Shown here: one piece after another, positions 56,226-64,000 of the stretch | Layout: each line of letters starts with the position of its first letter | Numbering within the stretch: position 1 is the stretch's first letter | DNA from: Blastocatellia bacterium | Lineage (GTDB): Bacteria; Acidobacteriota; Blastocatellia; Chloracidobacteriales; Chloracidobacteriaceae | Reading direction: 5' to 3' | Assembly: GCA_019695185.1 (NCBI GenBank) | Contig: JAIBAN010000002.1 | Coordinates: 124,001-188,000, forward strand | Length of the DNA stretch: 64,000 bases | Notes under the pieces: generated by a model | Databases searched by the model: none | Told to the model about the DNA's origin: nothing | What the model saw: the letters and a program-made list of their open reading frames with translations, nothing else | Translations under genes and position numbers: made by a program

Positions 56226-57396
56226 AGGGTTCGGCCTTTTGCATTGACATTGCAGAAATAAACAGAGCAGTGAAAATGGTGTTCCACCCCAGAATAACGA
56301 GGGTTGCGCCAAATGAAGCCCATTCCGGACGAGGCACAGGCTGTAAATCCTGTCTGAACCATTGGAAAATGATGAAACCAAGGAGGATAACTCCGGCCAA
56401 GATCAAAAATGAACCGAGGAGCAATCCCATTTCCAGATTAAAGAAGCGGTAGAACCGTTCGAGCAAAGGATTTTTTTGGTCAAATCGTCGCCCCCACGAA
56501 TAGGTTTTGGCATGCAGCCCCAGCCCCAGGATTTCAAAACCAATGACTGAAAAAACAGTAGCAAAAATACTGGTTACCGGACCAAAGGAACGACCTTGAT
56601 AGTGAAGTAGTCCCCCCAAAACCATGAGATGGGCCAGCAACCCGGCTACCAGAAGACTCAAGCCAGGATAGAGAAACACTTTGTTTGGACAATAAAGCAG
56701 CATCATTCGCAGGCTGCGCCATCCATCGCGGAACGTGCGTAATTTTGATTCTCCTTTGCGTTCGTGCAGCTTTATGGGAATTTCGGCAATTTTAAGACCC
56801 GCCAGACCTGCATTGATGGCCAACTCCAAATTGTATTCCATCCCGGGACTGACAGGGCTGATTTGTCTGTAGGCTTCATTGTGAAAGCCGCGAAAGCCGC
56901 AATACACATCCGTGTAGGCAGAGCCGAAAAGCAGATTGAGGATTGCGGTCAGGGCCGGATTGCCAAAAATTCGATGAAGGAATGGAATGGAAGACTGTCC
57001 TCCAGCCAGATAGCGACTTCCTGTGACAAAGTCACATCCCTCATCTTGGAGTTTTGCCAAGAAGGCAGGAATTAAGCGAAAATCATACGTGCTGTCAGCG
57101 TCACCCATGATGAAGTAACGCCCACGTGCAGCCCCAAAGCCCTTGATATAGGCATTCCCATATCCCCGTATCGGCTGGTGGACAACCCGCACCCCCAGAC
57201 TTTCGGCAATATGCACTGAGGCATCGGTTGACCCATTGTCACAAACCACGATTTCACCATCAATTCCATTGTGAGCAAAGGTTTCCTGAATGAGCCGAAT
57301 ACAATCACCAATTGCCTCTTCTTCATTGAGACAAGGCAACACGACCGACACCAGAGGGGCTTGATTGTTTGGTTGCTGTATTTCCGTTTGGGCCAT
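56200..57396 (-). CDS. Family 2 glycosyltransferase, polyprenyl-phosphate-sugar-synthase-like
   Basis: From ATG 57396 the 398-residue protein has a GT2 domain at ~18-240: VSVVLPCLNEEEAIG, VVCDNGSTDAS, the metal-binding FIMGDADSTYD and GFRGFHNEAYRQ. Four membrane helices follow in the C-terminal third. This layout fits enzymes that transfer a sugar to polyprenyl phosphate on the inner face of the membrane. The methyltransferase gene overlaps its 3' end, and a GT-C transferase that could use its product is encoded close by on the other strand. Confidence 0.88.
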   Translation of the reverse strand: MAQTEIQQPNNQAPLVSVVLPCLNEEEAIGDCIRLIQETFAHNGIDGEIVVCDNGSTDASVHIAESLGVRVVHQPIRGYGNAYIKGFGAARGRYFIMGDADSTYDFRLIPAFLAKLQDEGCDFVTGSRYLAGGQSSIPFLHRIFGNPALTAILNLLFGSAYTDVYCGFRGFHNEAYRQISPVSPGMEYNLELAINAGLAGLKIAEIPIKLHERKGESKLRTFRDGWRSLRMMLLYCPNKVFLYPGLSLLVAGLLAHLMVLGGLLHYQGRSFGPVTSIFATVFSVIGFEILGLGLHAKTYSWGRRFDQKNPLLERFYRFFNLEMGLLLGSFLILAGVILLGFIIFQWFRQDLQPVPRPEWASFGATLVILGWNTIFTALFISAMSMQKAEPYEPFSKSE

Positions 57397-57454
57397 ATTT
57401 CGCAGATCCAAAAAAGAGCCGGTAACCTGTAAACCTACTTATCTTAGCCTAAAC

Positions 57455-60424
57455 CTACTTGACTTTAAACGGGTTCGAGTCCCCGCGTCCGGCATTGCCA
57501 GCCGCATCCTGGGCAGTAATGCGAATCCGCCCGGCTTTGACTTTTCCAATTGTCTCCGGAACATTCCAACTGAATGTCTGCCGGGTTCCCGGCAAACCCG
57601 TGGCCAACGGTTGAAAGGTCTGTCCGTTATCCAAAGAAAGGTAAATATCCTGGGCCGCCACCACCAGATTATCAGTTGCCAGCCAGTTCACCACCACCTC
57701 GGTTCCAGGTTTGACGGTTTTGGGGACCGTTACGGCAGTCACCACAGGCGGCTGAGTATCCCCCCTGGTTTCGACAGTCAAGGGAACAAACCTCTGGTTG
57801 TTATCCCGGTTGAGGTCTTCACTTTGCCGGTCAGGGTCCGCCACAACTCCCAAAAAGTAAGCCCCTCCGGTCACGGTTGCAGCCAGCGTCGTTGTCACCG
57901 TCAACGCCTGAATTTGACCGGGCTCCAATGGTTTCCCCTGGGTTGTGGCCAGCACCAGGTCGGTCTGGTCAAAAATCTGATCTTTGGAAAGCACACAAAT
58001 CTGTTTGGTTGCGCCAGCGGCCTTGGTTCCTCCATTGCGAGTTCCCCAGGAAATCGTCAAGGGCCGCCCTGCTGCTGCGGTTGCCGGTTCCCCCCGGACA
58101 TTTTCCACCTGGATATCAGGAATACTGGGTTGGCTGCCCCGCACCAGTTCAAACACGCCCCGGCCATACGTAGCAGCCCGTATCACTCCGGTTTTGGCAT
58201 TGGCCACGAGGGTGGTCACAATCACATTGGGCAGGCCCTGGTTAAAAGCGGTCCAGGTTTCGCCACCATCCCGACTGCGGTACATGCCGATATCCGTTCC
58301 CAGGTAAATTGTGGTTGAATCCGTCGGGTCAATCAAAATGGTGTTGACCGGGATGTTGGGCAGGGTCTGGCTGACGTTGCGAAACGTCGCACCACCATCC
58401 TGGCTTTTGAAAACGTGACCGGTGCCGAATCCGGAACAGGTGACAAAAGCCACCTTCGGATTGCGTTCGTCAAATACGACCTTGGTCAGAAACCGATTGG
58501 GCACATCGAAAATCCGGGTGAAGGTGGCTCCCCCATCCGTCGAACGAGTCAACACTCCATCATTGGTGCCGACCAGCATGAGATTGGGATTCCCTTTGGC
58601 AACTGCCAGTGTGGAAATCGTTCCGGTTGGGGTCTGGGTCAGTTCCACATTGGCCGTAGGTTCCCAGGCGGCTCCGCCATTGACGGACCGCCAGACCCGA
58701 AACGTTCCAAAATACAGAACATTCGGGTTATCCGAATTCATGACCAGCGGTGCATAAAACGAGGACCGGTCCCGTTTGAAGGTCTGTTCACTCGTCAGGT
58801 CAAAAAAACTTTCGCCCGCCGTGTTTGATTTCAGAATGTTGGTGAAAACATAGGTTGTATAGACTTTTTGCGGGTCCTGCGGGTCAATCAGCGTGGTGCC
58901 CCCATCGCCAAACGTTACCTGTCGCCAAACCTTGCTGCCATCGGTCTTGAGCGTGCCGTTGTCCTGTGTTCCGGCAATCATGACCGCCGGGTCGGTTGGA
59001 TGCAGCGCCAGACTGGTATGCATGGTCAGGGTCAGATTGCCATTCAGATTTTGAAAGGTGCGCCCGCCGTCCCTGGTCAGGTAAATGCCACCGTCATTCC
59101 CCAAATACATCGTTTTCGGGTCCTGCGGGTCAAACGCATAGCAATGGTAGTCCGGATGGATTTCCGCCACCCCGAACACAAGATTATTCCACGAAGTCCC
59201 GCCATCATTCGATTTCAGCAAGTCAACTTCGCCGAGAAAAACGGTTTGCGGGTCGGTTGGGTCAACCGCCAAAAAATGATCGTACCAGCATTGGCTGGTG
59301 CAGTAGGTCGTACTGGATGGCAGCAACGCCCAGCTCGCACCGTTGTCAGTTGATTTATAAACCCCGTAATATCTGATATTTCCAAGAATCGAAGCATAAA
59401 GCACGGAAGGTGCGGAGGCCGAAATCCCCAGACTGATGCGACGGATGTCCGCTCCCGGAGGGAGTCCCTGTTCCAGCCGGGTCCAGGTCAATCCGGCATC
59501 GGTGGATTTGTAAATTCCGTTGCTGGAACCACCTCGCAGAGAGGCTGCCGTATACATCACATTCGGTTCAAACCGGTCACGGACCAAATCATAAATGGCA
59601 CCATCCGGCCCCAGCGGCAGGGTTTGCCGCCAGGAAACACCGCCATTGGTCGTCAGCCAGATTCCAGCAGAATTGAACTGGCCGCTTTCCGGGTCCCGTG
59701 ACGTTGCCACTCCAATTACCACCCGGTCCGGGTTTTTGTTATCAATCAGGAGTTTGGAAACCGTTGAATATTTGAGTTGGGCAAAGCCCAATTGGGTCCA
59801 GGAATCGCCTCCGTCGGTTGACTTTAGTACACCAGCCCCGTAATACCGGTTGCTGTGATTGGCGTCACCGGTCCCAACATAAATGATATCCGGGTCTGCC
59901 AAGGAAATCCCAATGGCACCAGCGGTCAGGGTGGGCTGATTGTCAGTCAAAGGCTCCCAAACATCGCCACCGTTACGGGTCCGCCACACGCCTCCGGTAG
60001 CGCTGGCAATATAAATAGTCTGTGAATCACGGGGATGAACGGCAATGCCACTGATTCTGCCCGATACCCTTCCCCACTGATAAGGCATGGCAATCGCAGG
60101 TGAAGGACCGACCGACCGCCACTCTTCACCTTCCAGCGCCAAAGGTTGCGGGCGGCGGGCCGCCAGGATACGGGCTTCCTCCAGAGCGCGAAAGCGGGCA
60201 TCGCCCGGAATGCTTTCAAACGGATAGGCCCGTTGGGCAAAAAACCATTCCTCCCGCCCTTCCGGGTCGTCAAACCGGTCAATCTGGGCCGCAGGTTGCG
60301 GGAAAATCCGCCGGGTCCGCTCGGCGGTTCCGGTCTGCTCACGAGACAACCAGCCGATTCCCAGAAACAGCAACAATACCGCCAGCATGACACCGCCTCC
60401 GGCCAGCTTACCGGCCCGAAGCAT
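57455..60424 (-). CDS. Secreted BNR-propeller protein with CARDB-like C-terminus
   Basis: The 989-residue product starts with MLRAGKLAGGGVMLAVLLLF, a signal anchor; a GTG at 60448 would add eight residues. From ~100 to ~750 there are many BNR/sortilin-type blades with 'SxDGGxTW' motifs (STDGGDSWTQLG, SKDGGTSW-like loops, SRDGGETWTAF). This propeller fold is shared with VPS10/sialidase-like proteins, but the sialidase Arg triad is not evident. The end has a CARDB-like Ig domain (ATAAAGRPLTISWGTRNGG) and one more beta-sandwich (QTFSWNVPETIGKVKAGRIR). It is probably a cell-surface or extracellular binding protein. Confidence 0.85.
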   Translation of the reverse strand: MLRAGKLAGGGVMLAVLLLFLGIGWLSREQTGTAERTRRIFPQPAAQIDRFDDPEGREEWFFAQRAYPFESIPGDARFRALEEARILAARRPQPLALEGEEWRSVGPSPAIAMPYQWGRVSGRISGIAVHPRDSQTIYIASATGGVWRTRNGGDVWEPLTDNQPTLTAGAIGISLADPDIIYVGTGDANHSNRYYGAGVLKSTDGGDSWTQLGFAQLKYSTVSKLLIDNKNPDRVVIGVATSRDPESGQFNSAGIWLTTNGGVSWRQTLPLGPDGAIYDLVRDRFEPNVMYTAASLRGGSSNGIYKSTDAGLTWTRLEQGLPPGADIRRISLGISASAPSVLYASILGNIRYYGVYKSTDNGASWALLPSSTTYCTSQCWYDHFLAVDPTDPQTVFLGEVDLLKSNDGGTSWNNLVFGVAEIHPDYHCYAFDPQDPKTMYLGNDGGIYLTRDGGRTFQNLNGNLTLTMHTSLALHPTDPAVMIAGTQDNGTLKTDGSKVWRQVTFGDGGTTLIDPQDPQKVYTTYVFTNILKSNTAGESFFDLTSEQTFKRDRSSFYAPLVMNSDNPNVLYFGTFRVWRSVNGGAAWEPTANVELTQTPTGTISTLAVAKGNPNLMLVGTNDGVLTRSTDGGATFTRIFDVPNRFLTKVVFDERNPKVAFVTCSGFGTGHVFKSQDGGATFRNVSQTLPNIPVNTILIDPTDSTTIYLGTDIGMYRSRDGGETWTAFNQGLPNVIVTTLVANAKTGVIRAATYGRGVFELVRGSQPSIPDIQVENVRGEPATAAAGRPLTISWGTRNGGTKAAGATKQICVLSKDQIFDQTDLVLATTQGKPLEPGQIQALTVTTTLAATVTGGAYFLGVVADPDRQSEDLNRDNNQRFVPLTVETRGDTQPPVVTAVTVPKTVKPGTEVVVNWLATDNLVVAAQDIYLSLDNGQTFQPLATGLPGTRQTFSWNVPETIGKVKAGRIRITAQDAAGNAGRGDSNPFKVK

Positions 60425-60484
60425 CTCTAAATACCGCCGTCCTTGCACTTCTTTCTACAGTCCTTTCAAGCCCAATCCAACTCA

Positions 60485-60575
60485 TTTGCGATTGTCCACT
60501 TGCGATTTGCCATTTGAAAAACAGTTGTGTTTTCCTAAAAACAACGGCCAATGGTCAATTGGCAATCACCAATGC
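60485..60575. repeat. Decayed inverted repeat region (TTGCGATT-type)
   Basis: Two imperfect TTGCGATTT/G units with CATTTG ends lie at 60485-60520. Related sequence in inverted orientation (CCAATGG, TTGGCAATCACCAATG) lies at 60548-60575. It looks like an eroded version of the bookend pairs. Confidence 0.4.
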
Positions 60576-60577
60576 TA

Positions 60578-61021
60578 TTACAGAAGGTACTCTGCTGGAA
60601 TATTTTTTCCCGGCTGCTCATCCGTCCAAATCAAAGAAACCACCCACCACCTGTTTTGTTCCCACATCAACTGAATGCTGTTAATCCCCCGGACGCCCGT
60701 TTGGGTTCCCTGCGGTGCAACAATCACCGCCTCATAGGTGCTGAAAACATGTGCGATTTCGCCGTAATGTTCGATCCGGGCGGCAATTTGCCGCTCCTGA
60801 AAAGCCACCAGTTCACCAGCCGCCAGCCGGTTCTGAAACCGTGTGACAAAGGCTTCCACCGGAAGTACCACCGTGGCCTGGGCATTGACATGAATCAGGC
60901 GGGCACCAGCGGTGAAAAGCAACCGTAACCGGTCAAAATTGGGGGTTTGCCCTTCCGCAAAGGAAATGGTGGCATACAGTGCCGCAGTTATGGCTTCAAT
61001 TGTGTGGAGTTCTTCAATCAT
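60578..61021 (-). CDS. NTF2/SnoaL-like small protein
   Basis: The 147-residue product from ATG 61021 has an N-terminal helix pair (EELHTIEAITAALYATISFA), a central FTAGARLIHV strand and a C-terminal sheet ending QNRWWVVSLIWTD. This is the cone-shaped NTF2-like fold (DUF4440/SnoaL group). Such proteins are small-molecule enzymes or binding modules; the ligand is unknown. It lies downstream of the BMC-vertex-type gene on the same strand. Confidence 0.7.
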   Translation of the reverse strand: MIEELHTIEAITAALYATISFAEGQTPNFDRLRLLFTAGARLIHVNAQATVVLPVEAFVTRFQNRLAAGELVAFQERQIAARIEHYGEIAHVFSTYEAVIVAPQGTQTGVRGINSIQLMWEQNRWWVVSLIWTDEQPGKNIPAEYLL

Positions 61022-61107
61022 ATCGTACTCTGGCCATAAAACGTTCTGTCCTGGATTGAACTTCAAAACCCGTATCCATCCGGGTCTGCTGCCCGCTGTC
61101 CTGCGTA

Positions 61108-61377
61108 TTATCCAGTCGCAGTCACACTATCCACAATGCCTACAATGGCAGCATCCACCGGACATTCCTTGAGCCCATGCGCCAGCCGGGCGGAACTCCC
61201 CTGCACCACCAAAACCGTTTCGTTGGCCCCGGCCCCGACCGTATCCAAAGCTATCAGAAAACCGCTCTCATCCTTGCCTTCCAGGCTGATGGGTTTGATG
61301 ACCAATAACTTTTGCCCTTGCAGGCGAGGGTCTTTGCGGGTTGCGACCACCGTGCCCCAGGTTCGTGCCAAGATCAT
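61108..61377 (-). CDS. EutN/CcmL-type microcompartment vertex protein, isolated
   Basis: The ATG at 61377 follows AAAGGA. The 89-residue product matches the pentameric vertex protein of bacterial microcompartments throughout: MILARTWGTVVATRKDPRLQ, GQKLLVIKPI, the ALDTVGAGANETVLVVQGSS loop and AIVGIVDSV. These pentamers cap the corners of carboxysome- and Eut/Pdu-type shells. No BMC-H hexamer, BMC-T or encapsulated enzyme is in the window, so either the rest of the locus lies elsewhere or this is a stand-alone use. Frame extension to 61446 encodes a heptad array. Confidence 0.88.
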   Translation of the reverse strand: MILARTWGTVVATRKDPRLQGQKLLVIKPISLEGKDESGFLIALDTVGAGANETVLVVQGSSARLAHGLKECPVDAAIVGIVDSVTATG

Positions 61378-61390
61378 GTGTGCATCCTTT

Positions 61391-61518
61391 GAATTGAGAA
61401 TTGAGAATTGAGAATTGAGAATTGAAGCATCTTTTCCTGATTTCAATGTTGGTTAGAGGCTACGGTTCCTAAACGCCGGAGGCTTTCAAACTCAATTCTC
61501 AATTCTCAATTCTCAATT
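61391..61518. repeat. Paired inverted heptad arrays (GAATTGA)5 / (CTCAATT)4
   Basis: Five GAATTGA units at 61391-61425 start 14 bp upstream of the EutN-type start codon. Inverted units at 61491-61518 overlap the pdxA stop. Both genes run leftward, so the pair sits in a co-directional gap. The spacer is about 65 bp. Confidence 0.93.
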
Positions 61519-62599
61519 AGATTTCCACCAATTCACCCGCCTGGTCCTGGCCTTGGCGGACCAATTCCGCCGCCAGTTTGATGGCGGCAATCAGACTTTG
61601 CGGTTCAGCCACCCCCAAACCGGCGATGTCAAAAGCTGTACCGTGGTTGGTCGAAGTTCTGACAAACGGCAGCCCCAATGTCACATTGACCGCCTCACCA
61701 AATGACAGGCATTTGATTGGAATCATCCCTTGATCATGGTAGCAGCACAGGACGACATCAAATTCACCGTTAACTGCCCGAAGAAAAACCGACTCTGCCG
61801 GAACCGGGCCGGTAATATCCATATCCGGATCCACCCGGCGGCAGGCTTCAATGGCGGGAATCATCTCCGATGCTTCCTCCAATCCAAATAGACCGCCTTC
61901 GGCTCCGTGGGGATTCACGGCTGCCAGGGCAATTCGGGGTCGCCGGATCCCCCACCGCTGCAATTCCCGATGAGTCAGAAAGAGCATTCGCTCAATCCGG
62001 TCTTTGGTGATATAGGTCAGCGCCCGACTGAGCGGCAGGTGTGTCGTCAGGAGCACCACCCGCAAAGCCGCTGAGACAAACCCCAAAGCAAAGGTATGAA
62101 CCCCGGTCAGATGGGCCAGCAGCTCGGTATGCCCCGTGAAGCTGTACCCACCCAGCAGCAAAGACCGTTTGTTGATGGGCGAAGTGGCCAGCCCTTCAAT
62201 AATGCCAGCCTGATAGAGTTTGACGGCGGCCTCGACGTATTCGCCGGCAGCCTTGCCGTACAAGGGCGAAATCTCCCCTTTTCCGACTGGCTGGGGCAAA
62301 TTGTCAAGGGTGCATAAAATCGGGCGTTCCGGCTCCAGCGGGACGGCTGACTCTGCAAAGGCAGCCACCAGCTCGTCAAAGGGCCAAATATCCACATCAA
62401 AGGCGCAATGAAGCTGCTTGGCTGTGCGGCGCAGCAGGTTGGCATCTCCAATCACGACCAATTGAGCCGCTGCCCGGACTTCTTCGTCCGCCAGGGCTTT
62501 GAGCGTGATTTCGGGACCAATCCCGGACGGGTCGCCAATCGTCACTCCAATGCGCGGTTTCCACACCGCTGGCTGGTCAGGTAAAAAATCAGTACTCAA
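61517..62599 (-). CDS. pdxA: 4-Hydroxythreonine-4-phosphate dehydrogenase
   Basis: PdxA makes the 3-amino-1-hydroxyacetone phosphate precursor of pyridoxal phosphate. The family core starts RIGVTIGDPSGIGPEI, followed by the metal-site His of SFTGHTELLAHLTG, the VNPHGAEGGLFG segment, CYHDQGMIPIK and the LPFVRTSTNHGTAFDIAG motif. I chose a TTG at 62599 (GGGA upstream, 360 residues). A GTG at 62653 would add 18 residues without a ribosome site, so the start is uncertain. The stop lies in a heptad array. It is divergent from hrcA. Confidence 0.93.
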   Translation of the reverse strand: MSTDFLPDQPAVWKPRIGVTIGDPSGIGPEITLKALADEEVRAAAQLVVIGDANLLRRTAKQLHCAFDVDIWPFDELVAAFAESAVPLEPERPILCTLDNLPQPVGKGEISPLYGKAAGEYVEAAVKLYQAGIIEGLATSPINKRSLLLGGYSFTGHTELLAHLTGVHTFALGFVSAALRVVLLTTHLPLSRALTYITKDRIERMLFLTHRELQRWGIRRPRIALAAVNPHGAEGGLFGLEEASEMIPAIEACRRVDPDMDITGPVPAESVFLRAVNGEFDVVLCCYHDQGMIPIKCLSFGEAVNVTLGLPFVRTSTNHGTAFDIAGLGVAEPQSLIAAIKLAAELVRQGQDQAGELVEI

Positions 62600-62778
62600 G
62601 GGTTCATTCCCACGATCTGTGAGGCTGTGCCGAACAAACCACCGAAGTACCACAGAAAGCCGCGAAAAAGCAAGTCACCCCGTCCATCCGGGCAACCTTC
62701 CGGACAACCTTTGAAAGTCCGCATAAAACCCGCCTAAACTATAATAAGTAAAAGAGATGCTGGCTCCAGCCGGATATC

Positions 62779-62808
62779 TTGACAGCCCCTTTTGCAAAAT
62801 GGTACTTT
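62779..62808 (+). promoter_or_regulatory. Possible sigma-70-type promoter of hrcA
   Basis: TTGACA at 62779-62784 and TACTTT at 62803-62808 are spaced by 18 bp, 44 bp before the hrcA start. The -35 is perfect and the -10 weak. I did not find a CIRCE operator (TTAGCACTC-N9-GAGTGCTAA) in this region. Confidence 0.35.
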
Positions 62809-62852
62809 TGGCCGCCGAATTTAAGCAAACGTTGTGCCTTTGACCATCTGTT

Positions 62853-63923
62853 ATGACGAGGAAAGCTCCGGAATTCACTTTTGACGAACGCAGCCGGGAC
62901 ATTTTATGCACCATTGTTAAAATGCACATTGCCACCGGAGAACCGGTGGGTTCCCGCACGCTTTCCAAACAATCCCGCTTTAACCTGAGCGCCGCCACCA
63001 TCCGCAATATCATGGCCGACCTGGAGGAAGCCGGTTATTTGGTTCAGCCGCATACTTCGGCAGGCCGCATCCCTTCGGACAAAGGCTACCGTTACTATGT
63101 GGACAATCTGATTCGCGGTTCGCGGATTGCCCGCGCTGACGAGGAGTTCATCCGCCGTTCCCTGCTCAGTGACCCCGAAATCACGCAGGACAACTTCATG
63201 GAGCGGACCTCGCATATCCTCTCCCAGATTTCCAACAACGTCGGGATTGTGCTGTCGCCCCGCTTTTCCCAGGATATTCTGCAACATATTGAATTCGTTC
63301 GGCTTTCCGAGCGAAGAATTCTGGTCATTACCGTTTCGCGGACCGGGTTGGTGCATGACCATCTGGTCCGCATTGACGAAGACATTCCGCAGGACGAGCT
63401 GGATCGAACGACCCGCTATCTGGTTGAAAACTTCAAAAACCACAGCCTTTCAGGAATCCGGGAAGAGTTGCTCCGGCGCATGTCGGAAGAAAAGATGCTC
63501 TATGACCGGCTCCTCAAAAACGCCATTCTGTTGTGCAGCCAGAGCCTTGACGGCGAAGAGGAACAGGCTGATGTGTACGTGGATGGAACGGTCAACATGC
63601 TTGGACACAATGACTTCCAGGATGTAGACCGAATGAAGGCGCTCTTCAAGATGTTTGAGGAAAAAGGCCGTCTGGTCAAAATCCTGAACCGCTGCCTGAC
63701 AAATGTTCCGGAAGGCGGGGTGGCGGTCCATATCGGTTCGGAAACCCTCTCGCCGAACATGCGTGACTGCACCATCATTTCCTCGCCGTATTCCTACAGC
63801 AACCAAGTCATGGGCGGCATCAGCGTCGTGGGACCGACCCGGATGGAATACACCCGGATTATGAACGCCGTCAGTTTCGTGGCCCAGCTTTTCAATCACG
63901 TGCTCAACGCCGAGACGCAGTAA
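62853..63923 (+). CDS. hrcA: Heat-inducible transcription repressor HrcA
   Basis: HrcA represses class I heat-shock genes by binding CIRCE operators. The 356-residue protein has the N-terminal winged helix (FDERSRDILCTIVKMHIATG then EPVGSRTLSKQS, ATIRNIMADLEEAGYLVQ, HTSAGRIPSDKGYRYYVDNL) and the C-terminal ligand-like domain ending SPYSYSNQVMGGISVVGPTR. Length is typical (~345). Usual partners grpE/dnaK/dnaJ may lie beyond the right edge. A REP-type repeat follows its stop codon. Confidence 0.95.
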   Translation: MTRKAPEFTFDERSRDILCTIVKMHIATGEPVGSRTLSKQSRFNLSAATIRNIMADLEEAGYLVQPHTSAGRIPSDKGYRYYVDNLIRGSRIARADEEFIRRSLLSDPEITQDNFMERTSHILSQISNNVGIVLSPRFSQDILQHIEFVRLSERRILVITVSRTGLVHDHLVRIDEDIPQDELDRTTRYLVENFKNHSLSGIREELLRRMSEEKMLYDRLLKNAILLCSQSLDGEEEQADVYVDGTVNMLGHNDFQDVDRMKALFKMFEEKGRLVKILNRCLTNVPEGGVAVHIGSETLSPNMRDCTIISSPYSYSNQVMGGISVVGPTRMEYTRIMNAVSFVAQLFNHVLNAETQ

Positions 63924-63926
63924 CCC

Positions 63927-63979
63927 TTTGGAGTGCGGGGACTTGTCACCGCTTTGGCTGGTGGCGACTTGTCGCCGCC
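63927..63979 (+). repeat. REP copy matching the Y1 element
   Basis: This 53-bp sequence matches the REP unit at 36608-36660 with two mismatches, including both GACTTGTC palindromes and the linker. It sits directly after the hrcA stop, 27 kb from the transposase, and the window ends soon after. Confidence 0.92.
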
Positions 63980-64000
63980 AATCCCCTCAAACCGTTAAAT

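Noticed and set aside
62654-62852. CIRCE operator upstream of hrcA
   Set aside because: The conserved 9-bp arms are absent; only a possible promoter was seen.

Overview
The window looks like a chromosomal piece of a Gram-negative-type, probably aerobic heterotroph, most likely an Acidobacteriota member of the Blastocatellia kind. This is inferred from gene content: a winged-helix/TolB-propeller fusion, very long putative-Ig and FG-GAP surface proteins, a CHAT-TPR protein, a pilin-like fragment and many multidomain signalling proteins. No rRNA marker is present, so the assignment is not proven. I saw no tRNA, rRNA, CRISPR array or integrated phage.

Layout. 1-12.2 kb is mostly housekeeping: a TPR protein cut by the left edge, rnhB, a zinc-ribbon membrane protein, xthA, hemL, a ribBA fusion with a degenerate second half, ribE, an exported 2H phosphoesterase, cmk, a bacilliredoxin, a LysW-like zinc ribbon and accA. 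12.2-14.8 kb is an accessory island: a 115-bp tandem repeat followed by an ATPase/HNH pair that fits the Septu (PtuAB) anti-phage system. 14.8-18.1 kb carries a polysaccharide deacetylase and a molybdopterin oxidoreductase. 18.3-22.2 kb is a giant FG-GAP/Ig/Calx-beta/TIG secreted protein. 22.6-29.2 kb has a cupin, a CHAT-TPR protein, an M48 peptidase and a small antitoxin-like/retropepsin pair. 29.5-31 kb holds two genes that look like a reciprocal domain exchange between a type IV pilin and a DUF4349 protein. 31.1-36.6 kb is a tight two-gene unit: Ser/Thr kinase-ATPase, then ATPase-WD40-formylglycine-enzyme-like protein. 36.6-37.4 kb is a complete REP-associated Y1 transposase element. 37.4-42.6 kb encodes a 1,711-residue P-domain/putative-Ig protein. 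43-49.6 kb has regulators: wHTH-TolB, a LytS/LytTR two-component pair and a TetR. 49.9-53.7 kb is gcvT-gcvH-gcvPA-yajQ. 53.8-57.4 kb carries envelope glycosylation genes. 57.5-62.6 kb has a BNR/CARDB protein, an NTF2-like protein, a lone BMC-vertex protein and pdxA. hrcA and a REP copy end the window.

The most unusual feature runs through the whole window. Many intergenic gaps are bracketed by two arrays of the same 7-nt unit in inverted orientation, for example GAATTGA on the left and TCAATTC on the right. Each gap uses its own unit, and the arrays often contain the stop codon of one neighbour or touch the start codon of the other. The polarity was the same in every pair found. The unique spacers between arrays share no obvious sequence. 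I describe these as 'bookend' heptad arrays.
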